A stretch of DNA of 64,000 bases. Source: Pseudacidovorax sp. RU35E (GTDB taxonomy: Bacteria > Pseudomonadota > Gammaproteobacteria > Burkholderiales > Burkholderiaceae_C). The stretch's first letter is position 1. Each line of letters opens with the position of its first letter. The notes beneath the pieces are model-generated. The model ran no database searches. It was not told the DNA's origin and saw only the letters and a list, made by a program, of their open reading frames with translations. The stretch is taken from NCBI RefSeq assembly GCF_900156165.1, contig NZ_FTMY01000010.1:1-64000 (forward strand), read 5' to 3'. Position numbers and translations under genes: made by a program. Below are positions 16,986 through 26,065 of the stretch, piece after piece.

Positions 16986-17930
16986 ATGGTTGCCGCCGTC
17001 TTCCATCTTCCGCGCGAGGCCGACATCGCGGCCCCGTCCCCGTCCGTGCATGTGCCGGCCAAGCCGCTGACCGTGGCGTCTGCGCCCGACGCGCCCGTTG
17101 CCCCGGCTGCGCCCGCCCAGCCGGCCAAGGCCGCGCGAGCCCCGCGCGACTTCAGCGGCCTGTGGCTGCGCATCGTCCCGCCGCTGCTGGGCTTCGGCCT
17201 GCTGCTGCTGGTGTGGGAGCTGGTGGCCGCGCGCAGCGGCGGCAGCTTTCCGGGCCCGGCCGAGACCTGGAAGCAGGCGGTGCAGGTCTTCGCCGACCCG
17301 TTCTACAGCAACGGCCCCAACGACCAGGGCGTGGGCTGGAACGTGCTGGCCTCGCTGCAGCGCGTGGCGGTGGGCTTCGGCCTGGCGGCGCTGGTGGGCA
17401 TTCCGGCGGGCTTCGCCGTCGGCCGCTCGGTGTTCCTGGCGCGCATGTTCAATCCGCTGATCAGCCTGCTGCGCCCGGTGTCGCCGCTGGCCTGGCTGCC
17501 CATCGGCCTGCTGGTGTTCAAGGGCGCCAACCCGGCCGCCATCTGGACCATCTTCATCTGCTCGATCTGGCCGATGGTCATCAACACCGCGGTGGGCGTG
17601 CAGCGCGTGCCGCAGGACTACATGAACGTGGCCCGCGTGCTGGACCTGTCGGAATGGAAGATCCTCACCCGCATCCTGTTCCCCGCCGTGCTGCCCTACA
17701 TGCTGACCGGCGTGCGCCTGGCCGTGGGCACCGCCTGGCTTGTGATCGTGGCCGCAGAGATGCTGACCGGCGGCGTGGGCATCGGCTTCTGGGTGTGGGA
17801 CGAGTGGAACAACCTCAACGTCAAGAACATCATCATCGCCATCTTCGTGATCGGCATCGTGGGCCTGCTGCTGGAGATGGCCCTGGTCAAGCTCGCCACC
17901 GCATTCACCTTCGAAGAGGTCAAGTCGTGA
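16986..17930 (+). CDS. nrtB: Nitrate ABC transporter permease
   Basis: This 314-residue inner-membrane permease of the BPD (type I ABC) family forms the channel of the nitrate importer. About 55 N-terminal residues rich in Ala and Pro are a poorly conserved cytoplasmic tail. Six hydrophobic segments follow, from LLGFGLLLLVWELV to IGIVGLLLEMALV. The coupling loop is NVARVLDLSEWKILTRILFPAVLPYMLTG. An AGGAG-like site precedes the start, and its stop overlaps the nrtD GTG start (GTGA). Confidence 0.93.
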   Translation: MVAAVFHLPREADIAAPSPSVHVPAKPLTVASAPDAPVAPAAPAQPAKAARAPRDFSGLWLRIVPPLLGFGLLLLVWELVAARSGGSFPGPAETWKQAVQVFADPFYSNGPNDQGVGWNVLASLQRVAVGFGLAALVGIPAGFAVGRSVFLARMFNPLISLLRPVSPLAWLPIGLLVFKGANPAAIWTIFICSIWPMVINTAVGVQRVPQDYMNVARVLDLSEWKILTRILFPAVLPYMLTGVRLAVGTAWLVIVAAEMLTGGVGIGFWVWDEWNNLNVKNIIIAIFVIGIVGLLLEMALVKLATAFTFEEVKS

Positions 17931-18766
17931 ACACCGCCGTTTCCACCGCTACCTCCACTGCCGCAGACGCCAGGTTCATCCAGATCCAGGGCGTCGAGCA
18001 GGCCTTCAAGACGCCCAAGGGCCGCTTCGTCGCGCTGCAGGGCATCGACCTGACCGTCGCCAAGGGCGAGTTCGTGGCACTGATCGGCCACTCCGGCTGC
18101 GGCAAGAGCACGCTGCTGAACCTGATCGCCGGCCTGACGCGGCCCACGCAGGGCGCGCTGCTGTGCGCCAACAAGGAGATCGCCGGCCCCGGCCCCGAGC
18201 GCGCGGTGGTCTTCCAGAACCATTCGCTCCTGCCCTGGCTGACCTGCTTCGAGAACATCTACCTGGGCGTGGAGCGCGTCTTCGGCGCCTCCGAGTCCAA
18301 GGCACAGCTGCGCCAGCGCACCACCGACGCCCTTGCGCTGGTGGGACTGACGCCTGCCACCCACAAGCGGCCCGGCGAGATCTCCGGCGGCATGAAGCAA
18401 CGCGTGGGCATCGCCCGCGCCCTGGCCATGGAGCCCAAGGTGCTGCTGATGGACGAGCCCTTCGGCGCCCTCGACGCCCTGACCCGCGCCAAGCTGCAGG
18501 ACGAGCTGCTGGCCATCGTGCAGAAGACGCAGAGCACCGTGGTCATGGTCACGCACGACGTGGACGAGGCCGTGCTGCTGTCCGACAAGATCGTGATGAT
18601 GACCAACGGCCCGGCCGCCACCATCGGCGAAGTGCTGGCGGTCGACCTGCCCCGCCCGCGCAACCGCGTCGAGCTGGCCGAAGACCGCGACTACGTGCAC
18701 TACCGCAAGGCGGTGATCGACTTCCTCTACACCCGCCAGGGCCACGTGGAGAAGCAGGCCGCCTGA
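17927..18766 (+). CDS. nrtD: Nitrate ABC transporter ATP-binding protein
   Basis: The 279-residue ATPase powers nitrate uptake. It shows Walker A GHSGCGKST, Q-loop VVFQNHSLLPW, ABC signature ISGGMKQRV, Walker B VLLMDEPFGALD and the switch His in VTHDVDEAV. Unlike cyanobacterial NrtC there is no fused binding-protein domain. The start is GTG at 17927, overlapping the nrtB stop, with GAAGAGG upstream; the frame is open far upstream but that part is a shadow of nrtB. Confidence 0.93.
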   Translation: MNTAVSTATSTAADARFIQIQGVEQAFKTPKGRFVALQGIDLTVAKGEFVALIGHSGCGKSTLLNLIAGLTRPTQGALLCANKEIAGPGPERAVVFQNHSLLPWLTCFENIYLGVERVFGASESKAQLRQRTTDALALVGLTPATHKRPGEISGGMKQRVGIARALAMEPKVLLMDEPFGALDALTRAKLQDELLAIVQKTQSTVVMVTHDVDEAVLLSDKIVMMTNGPAATIGEVLAVDLPRPRNRVELAEDRDYVHYRKAVIDFLYTRQGHVEKQAA

Positions 18767-18804
18767 GGGCCGCCCCGCGGGAATACGGCACGCAGGAGAC
18801 AGGG

Positions 18805-20022
18805 ATGCGGCAGAAACTGGTGGTGATCGGCAACGGCATGGCCGGCATGCGCACGGTGCAGGAGCTGCTGGCCATCGCGCCAGGGCTCTACGACATCACT
18901 GTCTTCGGCGCCGAGCCGCATCCGCACTACAACCGCATCCTGCTGTCGCCGGTGCTGGCCGGCGAGCGCAGCCTGCAGGACATCGTGCTGAACGACTGGG
19001 ACTGGTACCGCGAGCAGGGCATCACCCTGCATGCGGGCCGTACCGTCACGCAGGTGGACCGCGCCCGCCGCATCGTGCGCGCCGACGACGGCACCGAGGC
19101 CGCCTACGACCGGCTGCTGCTGGCCACCGGCTCCCAACCCGTGCTGCTGCCGGTGCCGGGCGCCGGCTTGCGCGGCGTGCTCGCCCACCGCGACATCGCC
19201 GACACCGAGGCCATGATCGAGGCCGCCCGCACACACCGCCATGCCGTGGTGATCGGCGGCGGCGTGCTGGGGCTGGAGGCCGCCAGCGGCCTGGCCCGGC
19301 GCGGCATGGCCGTGACGGTGGTGCACCGCAACGACTGGCTGATGGAGCGCCAGCTCGACGCCGAGGCCGCCACGCTGCTGCGCCAGACGCTGGAAACACA
19401 ACAAGGCCTGAACTTCCGCCTGGGCGCGCAGACCGAGGCGCTGCTGGACGACGGCCAGGGCCGCGTGCGCGCGGTGCGCCTGACGGACGGCAGCGAGCTG
19501 CCCGCGGACCTGGTGGTGATGGCCATCGGCATCCGGCCGCACATCGCGCTGGCGCAGCAGATGCGCCTGCATTGCGAGCGCGGCATCGTGGTCAGCGACA
19601 CGCTGCAGACCGTCACCGACGGCCGCATCTATGCCGTGGGCGAATGCGCCCAGCACCGCGGCGTGGCCTACGGCCTGGTGGCGCCGCTGTTCGAGCAGGG
19701 CCGCGTGGCCGCCAACCACCTGGCGCAGATGGGCATCGGCCGCTACGAGGGCAGCACCGTCTCGGCCAAGCTCAAGGTGACGGGCGTGGAACTGCTGTCG
19801 GCCGGCGACTTCATGGGCGGCGAAGGCACCGAGCAACTGCTGCTGCGCGACCCCGACAGCGGCGTCTACCGCAAGCTGGTGCTCAAAGACGAGCGGCTGG
19901 TCGGCGCCTGCCTTTACGGCGATGCCGAGGGCGGCGGCTGGTACCTGGACCTGCTGCGCGAAGGCCACAGCGTGGCGGGGCTGCGCGAGCAGCTGATCTT
20001 CGGGGAGCCCGCCCATGGCTAA
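18805..20022 (+). CDS. nasC: NasC-like FAD/NAD(P)H oxidoreductase, electron-transfer partner of nitrate reductase
   Basis: The 405-residue protein matches the N-terminal flavoprotein half of NirB and the electron-transfer subunit NasC. It has an FAD site (VVIGNGMAGMRTVQE), a second Rossmann site (VVIGGGVLGLEAASGL), and a C-terminal NirB-type dimer domain (KLKVTGVELLSAGDF). It lacks the BFD [2Fe-2S] and siroheme domains, so it is not a nitrite reductase. The likely role is passing electrons from NAD(P)H to NasA. The start follows AGGAGA. The stop overlaps an ATG (ATGGCTAA) that begins a broken second copy of the nasA 5' end. Confidence 0.87.
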   Translation: MRQKLVVIGNGMAGMRTVQELLAIAPGLYDITVFGAEPHPHYNRILLSPVLAGERSLQDIVLNDWDWYREQGITLHAGRTVTQVDRARRIVRADDGTEAAYDRLLLATGSQPVLLPVPGAGLRGVLAHRDIADTEAMIEAARTHRHAVVIGGGVLGLEAASGLARRGMAVTVVHRNDWLMERQLDAEAATLLRQTLETQQGLNFRLGAQTEALLDDGQGRVRAVRLTDGSELPADLVVMAIGIRPHIALAQQMRLHCERGIVVSDTLQTVTDGRIYAVGECAQHRGVAYGLVAPLFEQGRVAANHLAQMGIGRYEGSTVSAKLKVTGVELLSAGDFMGGEGTEQLLLRDPDSGVYRKLVLKDERLVGACLYGDAEGGGWYLDLLREGHSVAGLREQLIFGEPAHG

Positions 20023-20134
20023 GGAAACGCGCTCCACCTGCCCTTACTGCGGCGTGGGCTGCGGACACGCCTGCGGCGGTCCACTTCGCGGCGAATGTGA
20101 ACACCGCAGCCTGTCCCTGTCGAGCCATGTCTGA
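20015..20134 (+). pseudogene. 39-codon relic of a second nasA N-terminus
   Basis: The ATG at 20015 overlaps the nasC stop. The frame reads MAKETRSTCPYCGVGCG, then an unrelated GHACGGP... stretch, and stops at 20132-20134. The first 17 residues repeat the start of NasA (SETKSTCPYCGVGCG) with all three first cluster cysteines. DNA identity between the copies is high in this stretch, with several wobble differences, so it is not an assembly echo of one sequence. The real nasA ATG overlaps the relic stop (ATGTCTGA). It may be a decayed original nasA start, now acting only as a coupling leader peptide. Confidence 0.75.
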
Positions 20135-22961
20135 AACGAAATCCACCTGTCCCTACTGCGGCGTGGGCTGCGGTGTGGTGATCCAGACCGAAGGCGACCG
20201 CATCACCGGCGTGCGCGGCGATCCGTCCCACCCCGCCAACTTCGGCCGCCTGTGCACCAAGGGCAGCACGCTGCACCTGACGGCATCGCCCACCATCTCG
20301 CAGCAGGCGCGGCTGCTGGCACCGGCGCTGCGCCCCAAGCGCGGCGAGACGCCCCAGGCCATCGGCTGGAACGAGGCCCTGGACCTGGCAGCCGAACGCT
20401 TCGCCCACGTGATCGCCGAAGACGGGCCCGACGCCGTGGGCTTCTACCTCTCGGGCCAGCTCCTCACCGAGGACTACTACGTCTTCAACAAGCTGGCCAA
20501 GGGCCTCGTCGGCACCAACAACCTGGACACCAACTCGCGCCTGTGCATGAGCAGCGCCGTGGCCGGCTACAAGAAGACGCTGGGCGCCGACGCCCCGCCC
20601 GCCTGCTACGACGACGTGAAGGACGCCGGCTGCCTGTTCGTCGCCGGCAGCAATGCGGCCTGGGCCCATCCCATCTTCTTCCGCCGCATCGAGGAAGCGA
20701 AGCGTGCCAACCCCGCCATGAAGATCGTGGTGGTCGACCCACGCCGCACCGACACCTGCGAAATCGCCGACATGCACCTGGCCCTTCAGCCAGGCAGCGA
20801 CGTGATGCTCTTTCACGGCCTGCTGCACGTGATGCTGCGCGAGGGCTGGACCGACGTCGCCTTCATCGCCGCCCACACCCAGGGCTTCGAAGCGCTACGC
20901 GAGACGGTGCGTGACTGCACGCCCGAGCGCGTGGCCGAGGTCTGCGGCCTGGCCGTGGCCGACATCGAGCAGGCCGCACGGCTCTTCGCCACCGGCGGCA
21001 GCGGCGATGTGGCGCATCGTGCGCCCACGCTCAGCCTCTACTGCATGGGCCTGAACCAGTCCTCGCACGGCACGGACAAGAACGCGGCGCTCATCAACCT
21101 GCACCTGGCCACCGGCCAGATCGGCCAACCGGGCGCCGGGCCCTTCTCGCTCACCGGCCAGCCCAATGCCATGGGCGGGCGCGAGGTGGGCGGCCTGTCG
21201 AACCTGCTGCCGGCCCACCGCGACATGGCCAATGCCGCGCACCGGGCCGAGGTGGCCGCCTTCTGGGGCGTGCCGGCCATCCCGGCCACGCCGGGCCTGA
21301 GCGCCATCGAGATGTTCCGCGCCGCCGCCGAAGGCCGGGTGCGCGCGCTGTGGATCGCGTGCACCAACCCGGCCCAGTCCATGCCCGACCAGGCGCTGGT
21401 GCGCCGGGCCCTGGAACGCTGCGAATTCGTCGTGCTGCAGGAGGCCTTCGCCACCACCGCCACCGCGGGCTTCGCCGACCTGCTGCTGCCCGCCACCACC
21501 TGGGGCGAGAAGGACGGCACGGTCACCAACAGCGAGCGGCGCATCTCGCGCGTGCGGCCCGCCGTGCCAGCGCCGGGCGAGGCGCGCCATGACTGGGCCA
21601 TCGCGGCCGACTTCGGCCAGCGGCTGCAATCGCGGCTGGCCCTGCAGGCACGGGCGCCCGCCACGCCCGCCCTCACCGCCTACGACACGCCCGAGCAGGT
21701 CTGGAACGAACACCGCGCCACCACCCGTGGCCGCGACCTCGACATCACCGGCCTCTCCTACCCCCTGCTGGACGAACTCGGCCCGCAGCAGTGGCCCATG
21801 CCCGAAGGGCAGGCGGCCGGCACGGCGCGCCTGTACCAGGACGGCGTCTTCGCCACGCCCGACGGCCGCGCCCGCTTCAGCCCCGAGCCCTGGCGCCCGC
21901 TGGCCGAGGCACGCGATGCCGACTGGCCCTATTCCCTCAACACCGGCCGCCTGCGCGACCAGTGGCATGGCATGAGCCGCACCGGCACGCTGGGCCGCCT
22001 CTTCGGCCATGTGGCCGAACCGGCGCTGCAGATGGCGCCGCAGGACATGGCCCGCGAAGGCCTGGCGGCGGGCGACCTGGTCGAGGTCGCCTCCCGCCGC
22101 GGCAGCGCGGTGCTGCCGGTGCAGCCCGATGCCACGCTGGCGCCGGCGCAGACCTTCCTCGCCATGCACTGGGGCGAGGAATTCCTCGGCGGCCGGGACG
22201 CGCAGGGTCGCGAGATGACCGGCGTCAACGGCCTGACGACGCCCACCTTCTGCCCCACCTCCAAGCAGCCCGAACTCAAGCACGCGGCCGTACGCATCCG
22301 CCGCGCGGCCCTGCCCTGGACGCTGCTGGGCATCGCCTGGCTGCCGGCCGACCGGGCGCTGGCCGTGCGGCAGGCATTGCGCGAGGCGGCGCGCGACCTG
22401 CGCTTCGTCAGCTGCGTGCCCTTCGGCGACGAGGGTGCGGGCGGCGGCGAAGGCGGCGTGCTGCTGCGCGCCGCGGCCGATGCGCCGCCACCGGCCGCGC
22501 TGGTGGACCGCATCGAAGCCCTGCTCGGCCTGTGCGACGGCCAGGCCCTGCGCTATGCCGACCCGGCCCGGGGCCACCGCCGCGCGGTGCGGCTGCAGCG
22601 CGATGGCGAGCAGGCCCATGTGCGCGCCGTGCTGCTGGCCGGCGACACGCGGGCCGAGGGCTGGCTCAAGACCCTGATCCAGGACCGGCTGCCGGCGCAG
22701 GACTTCGGGCGCCGCCTGCTCTCCTACCAGGCCACGCCGCCGGTGGCCGTGGTGTCGCGCGGCAAGACCGTGTGCAACTGCTTCGGCGTGGCCGAACAGG
22801 ACATTGCCGGCCACCTGGCCGCCTGCGAGGGCAGCGAGGCGGCCCGGCTGTCCAGCCTGCAGCAGGCACTGCGCTGCGGCACCAACTGCGGCTCCTGCGT
22901 GCCCGAACTGCGGCGCATGGTGCGCGAGACGCCGGTGCGCCTGCAGCGCCGTGCGGCATAA
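20127..22961 (+). CDS. nasA: Assimilatory nitrate reductase, molybdopterin catalytic subunit
   Basis: NasA reduces nitrate to nitrite in the cytoplasm. The 944 residues open with a [4Fe-4S] motif, Cys8-x2-Cys11-x3-Cys15-x27-Cys43 (STCPYCGVGCG ... LCTKGS). The Mo-bisMGD domains follow (NTNSRLCMSSAVAGYK near 130; the C-terminal molydop-binding domain with HGMSRTGTLGRLF). After about residue 870 comes a BFD-like [2Fe-2S] domain (TVCNCFGV ... RCGTNCGSCVPELRRM), as in Klebsiella NasA, which fits reduction by the NasC-like flavoprotein. Its start overlaps the relic ORF stop. Molybdenum cofactor maturation is also represented here by mog at 31.0 kb. Confidence 0.95.
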   Translation: MSETKSTCPYCGVGCGVVIQTEGDRITGVRGDPSHPANFGRLCTKGSTLHLTASPTISQQARLLAPALRPKRGETPQAIGWNEALDLAAERFAHVIAEDGPDAVGFYLSGQLLTEDYYVFNKLAKGLVGTNNLDTNSRLCMSSAVAGYKKTLGADAPPACYDDVKDAGCLFVAGSNAAWAHPIFFRRIEEAKRANPAMKIVVVDPRRTDTCEIADMHLALQPGSDVMLFHGLLHVMLREGWTDVAFIAAHTQGFEALRETVRDCTPERVAEVCGLAVADIEQAARLFATGGSGDVAHRAPTLSLYCMGLNQSSHGTDKNAALINLHLATGQIGQPGAGPFSLTGQPNAMGGREVGGLSNLLPAHRDMANAAHRAEVAAFWGVPAIPATPGLSAIEMFRAAAEGRVRALWIACTNPAQSMPDQALVRRALERCEFVVLQEAFATTATAGFADLLLPATTWGEKDGTVTNSERRISRVRPAVPAPGEARHDWAIAADFGQRLQSRLALQARAPATPALTAYDTPEQVWNEHRATTRGRDLDITGLSYPLLDELGPQQWPMPEGQAAGTARLYQDGVFATPDGRARFSPEPWRPLAEARDADWPYSLNTGRLRDQWHGMSRTGTLGRLFGHVAEPALQMAPQDMAREGLAAGDLVEVASRRGSAVLPVQPDATLAPAQTFLAMHWGEEFLGGRDAQGREMTGVNGLTTPTFCPTSKQPELKHAAVRIRRAALPWTLLGIAWLPADRALAVRQALREAARDLRFVSCVPFGDEGAGGGEGGVLLRAAADAPPPAALVDRIEALLGLCDGQALRYADPARGHRRAVRLQRDGEQAHVRAVLLAGDTRAEGWLKTLIQDRLPAQDFGRRLLSYQATPPVAVVSRGKTVCNCFGVAEQDIAGHLAACEGSEAARLSSLQQALRCGTNCGSCVPELRRMVRETPVRLQRRAA

Positions 22962-23008
22962 GCGCCTGCGCATTCCGGCATAAGCGCTGCGGGACAATTC
23001 GGACACCC

Positions 23009-23917
23009 ATGGGAAGCATTGCGCACTACATCAAGGACATCGGCCGCGGCGCCCGCGGTGCGAAGCCCCTCGCCCGCGAACAGGCGGCGGACCTCTTCGG
23101 CCAGGTGCTGGACGGCAGCGTCACCGACCTGGAGATCGGCGCCTTCTGCCTGGCCATGCGCGTCAAGGGCGAGACCACGCAGGAGATGGCCGGCTTCCTC
23201 GACGCCACCCATGCGCGGCTGGCCTGCGTGCAGAGCCTGGCCGGGCCGGTGGTCGTGCTGCCGAGCTACAACGGCGCGCGCCGGTTGCCGGTGCTCACGC
23301 CCCTGCTGGCGCTGCTGCTGGCCCGCGAAGGCCTGCCGGTGCTGGTGCACGGCAGCCGCACCGAAAGCAGCCGCGTCACGGCCGCCGAGGTGCTGGCCGA
23401 ACTGGGCCATGCCGAAGCGACGACGCTCACGCCGCTGGACGCGGGCCAGATCGCCGTGGTCGATACCGGCCTGCTGCATCCCGGCCTCAAGCGCCTGCTG
23501 GAGGTGCGCCGCGTGGTCGGCCTGCGCAATGCGGGCCACAGCGTGGTCAAGCTGATGCAGCCGGTGGCCGGCCCGGCGGTGGTAATCGGCAGCTACACCC
23601 ATCCCGCTTTCGGCACGGTGATGACCGAGCTGTTCGAGCTACTGGGCATGACGGCCATGCTCTCGCGCGGCCTCGAAGGCGAGGTGGTCGTGGACCCGCG
23701 CCGCACGCTGCACATCGAAGGCTTCGTGCGCGGCCAGCGCCAGCCGCTGCAGACGCAGCAGCCCGGCACGCTGGCCGAGATCCCGGGCCTGCCGGCCGAA
23801 CTGGACGCCGCCGTCACCGCCGCCTACACCCGCCGCGTGCTGGCGGGCGAACTGCCCCTTCCCGAAGCGATCGCCGCCCAGGTCGCGCACATCCGCCATC
23901 TGGCTGCCCACGCATGA
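23009..23917 (+). CDS. ybiB: YbiB/TrpD2-type nucleic-acid-binding protein
   Basis: The 302-residue protein has the anthranilate phosphoribosyltransferase fold of the YbiB/TrpD2 family: N-terminal helices with MGSIAHYIKDIGRGARGAK and EIGAFCLAMRVKGET, then an alpha/beta domain with LPVLVHGSRTESSRVTAAEVL. YbiB proteins bind nucleic acids non-specifically and are not known to act in tryptophan synthesis. The PRPP loop of a true TrpD is not evident. It lies between nasA and cobA and overlaps cobA by ATGA, so it is part of the nas transcript or its tail. Why it sits there is unknown. Confidence 0.85.
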   Translation: MGSIAHYIKDIGRGARGAKPLAREQAADLFGQVLDGSVTDLEIGAFCLAMRVKGETTQEMAGFLDATHARLACVQSLAGPVVVLPSYNGARRLPVLTPLLALLLAREGLPVLVHGSRTESSRVTAAEVLAELGHAEATTLTPLDAGQIAVVDTGLLHPGLKRLLEVRRVVGLRNAGHSVVKLMQPVAGPAVVIGSYTHPAFGTVMTELFELLGMTAMLSRGLEGEVVVDPRRTLHIEGFVRGQRQPLQTQQPGTLAEIPGLPAELDAAVTAAYTRRVLAGELPLPEAIAAQVAHIRHLAAHA

Positions 23918-24726
23918 ACACGCCCACCAACGCCTCCCGCCCTCTCGGCCGCTGCACCCTCGTCGGTGCTGGCCCTGGAGATCCGGAACTGCTTACCCTG
24001 AAGGCCGTGAAGGCCATCCAGGCCGCCACCGTGCTGCTGGTGGACGACCTGGTCAACGACGAGATCCTGCAATGGGCGCGGCCCGACGCGCGCATCGTGC
24101 ACGTCGGCAAGCGCGGCGGCTGCAAGAGCACGCCGCAGGCCTTCATCGAGAAGCTGATGATCACTGCGGTGCAGGAAGGCGAGACCGTGGTGCGCCTCAA
24201 GGGCGGCGACCCCTTCGTCTTTGGCCGCGGCGGCGAGGAGGTCGAACACCTGCGCGAAGCCGGCATCGCCTGCGAGGTGGTCAACGGCATCACCGCCGGC
24301 CTGGCCGCCGTCACGGCCCTGGGCGTGCCCCTGACCCACCGCGACCATGCGGCGGGCGTGGTGTTCGTCACGGGCCATGCCAAGACCGGCGCGGCCGACA
24401 GCGCCCGCCACGACAGCACCGACTGGGCGGCCCTGGCCGCCACGGCGCGGGGCGCCCGGCTGACGCTGGTGATCTACATGGGCGTGGCTGGCGCGGCCCA
24501 CATCCAGCAGCAGTTGCTGGCCGGCGGCCTGCCGGCCGCGACGCCGGTGGCGGTGGTGCAGCACGCCAGCCTGCCGCGGCAGCGGCAGATCGTCGCCACG
24601 CTGGGCACGCTGGTCCCCGAACTGGCACAGAGCGGCCTGGGCAGTCCGTCCATCATCGTGGTGGGCGACGTGCTGCGCGGCATGGCGGCGGCTGGCGCGC
24701 CGGCCGCCTCCCGCTTCGGCACCTGA
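23914..24726 (+). CDS. cobA: Uroporphyrinogen-III C-methyltransferase
   Basis: This SUMT enzyme of 270 residues adds two methyl groups from SAM to uroporphyrinogen III to give precorrin-2, the siroheme precursor. Family motifs are VGAGPGDPELLTLKAVKA, VDDLVNDEIL, VRLKGGDPFVFGRGGEE, the NGITAG loop and TLVIYMG. It is the single-domain SUMT without the CysG oxidase/ferrochelatase part. It starts inside the ybiB stop codon. In nas clusters it supplies siroheme for nitrite reductase, although that reductase gene is not in this window. Confidence 0.95.
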   Translation: MNTPTNASRPLGRCTLVGAGPGDPELLTLKAVKAIQAATVLLVDDLVNDEILQWARPDARIVHVGKRGGCKSTPQAFIEKLMITAVQEGETVVRLKGGDPFVFGRGGEEVEHLREAGIACEVVNGITAGLAAVTALGVPLTHRDHAAGVVFVTGHAKTGAADSARHDSTDWAALAATARGARLTLVIYMGVAGAAHIQQQLLAGGLPAATPVAVVQHASLPRQRQIVATLGTLVPELAQSGLGSPSIIVVGDVLRGMAAAGAPAASRFGT

Positions 24727-24858
24727 GCACATCCTCCCCGGCAGCCCACGGGCGGCCTCGCGCAGGCACCCAGCCGTCCGCCCGGCGGCGCGAGAACTCG
24801 CGCCTGGCCGCGACTTTTCAGAGCAGGCGTCCCCGCCCTTGCATGCATGGGCCCCTCC

Positions 24859-24864
24859 TAGAAT
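24859..24864 (+). promoter_or_regulatory. Predicted -10 box for the fatty-acid-hydroxylase gene
   Basis: TAGAAT lies 39 bases upstream of the ATG within CCTAGAATCCG; the same CTAGAATCCG string precedes thyA. No good -35 is visible at 16-18 bases. The 177 bases between cobA and the next gene show nothing else. Confidence 0.45.
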
Positions 24865-24903
24865 CCGCGCGCCCGAAAACAGCAGACAGGAGGACCACAC
24901 AAC

Positions 24904-26037
24904 ATGCTGCACATCGACCGGCTTCAGGATCTGGCGGAAAGCTACGGCACCCTTCAACGCGGCAAAGGCATGGTGACAGGCGTCATCGCCCTGTCGCTCG
25001 GCATTCTTTGCTTCCTGGGCGTGCTCGCCTTCCACTTCCCGCAGTACCTCACCACACCCGAGCTTCGCAAGAGTTACAACGTCGACGCCATCCGCTACGT
25101 GATGCTGGCAGCGATGGTGATCGCTGGCGGCCTGGCGCTGGTGAACATCCTGTTCAACCGCACCCGCTGGCTCTCTTCCTTCGCCTTCCTGCTCGTCGTG
25201 CTGTCGGCCGTGCTGGGCGGCCACAAGGTGCCGGTGCACCCGGACTTTCCAAGCGGCACGCCCTATATCGGGCTGGACTGGTTCATCCTCGACCTGCTGG
25301 GCTCGGCCCTGCTCTTCATCTTCATCGAGAAGCTGTTCGCGCACCGCAAGGACCAGCCCGTCTTCCGCGCCGAGTGGCAGACCGACCTGCACCACTTCAT
25401 CGTCAACCACATGATCGTGGGCTTCGTCCTCCTGGCGACCAACCTGCTGGTGCACCGCTTCTTCGGCTGGGCCGCCAATGATGGCCTTCGGGGCTGGGTT
25501 CAGGGCTTGCCCTTCTGGGCCGGACTGCTGCTCATCGTCCTCGTGGCCGACTTGGTGCAGTACTGGACCCACCGCGCTTACCACGAGGTGCCGCTGCTAT
25601 GGCGCCTTCACGCGGTCCATCACAGCGTCAAGAGCATGGACTGGCTGGCCGGCTCGCGCCAGCACATCCTGGAGCTGCTGATCACCCGCACCCTGGTACT
25701 GGCACCCATCTACGTGCTTGGATTTTCGAAAGAGGTGATCGATGCGTACATCGTCATCGTGGGCTTCCAGGCGGTCTTCAACCATTGCAACGTGAGCGTG
25801 CGGCTGGGCCCGCTGCGCTATCTGGTCGTGACGCCCAACTTCCACCACTGGCACCACAGCCAGGACGAGGAAGCCTTGGACAAGAACTACGCCGCGCACT
25901 ACGCTTTCCTCGACCACCTGTTCGGCACCGCCGTGAAGAGCAGCAGGATGTGGCCCGAGCGCTACGGCGTGCTCGGCGACTACGTGCCCAACGGCTTCCT
26001 GCGCCAACTGAAATTCCCCTTCGTCTGGAAAGGCTGA
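24904..26037 (+). CDS. Sterol desaturase / fatty acid hydroxylase family membrane protein
   Basis: The 377-residue integral membrane di-iron protein has several hydrophobic segments in its first 230 residues. The histidine clusters are HRAYHE (near 235), HAVHH (near 248) and HHWHH (near 322), as expected of the fatty acid hydroxylase superfamily. Compared with a minimal family member it has about 110 extra N-terminal residues with three membrane spans. The substrate, probably a lipid or hydrocarbon, cannot be told. The start follows AGGAGG. It stands alone between the nas cluster and a flavoprotein gene. Confidence 0.85.
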   Translation: MLHIDRLQDLAESYGTLQRGKGMVTGVIALSLGILCFLGVLAFHFPQYLTTPELRKSYNVDAIRYVMLAAMVIAGGLALVNILFNRTRWLSSFAFLLVVLSAVLGGHKVPVHPDFPSGTPYIGLDWFILDLLGSALLFIFIEKLFAHRKDQPVFRAEWQTDLHHFIVNHMIVGFVLLATNLLVHRFFGWAANDGLRGWVQGLPFWAGLLLIVLVADLVQYWTHRAYHEVPLLWRLHAVHHSVKSMDWLAGSRQHILELLITRTLVLAPIYVLGFSKEVIDAYIVIVGFQAVFNHCNVSVRLGPLRYLVVTPNFHHWHHSQDEEALDKNYAAHYAFLDHLFGTAVKSSRMWPERYGVLGDYVPNGFLRQLKFPFVWKG

Positions 26038-26065
26038 TCCTGGTGTCCATTTCTTCGACTGCCGC

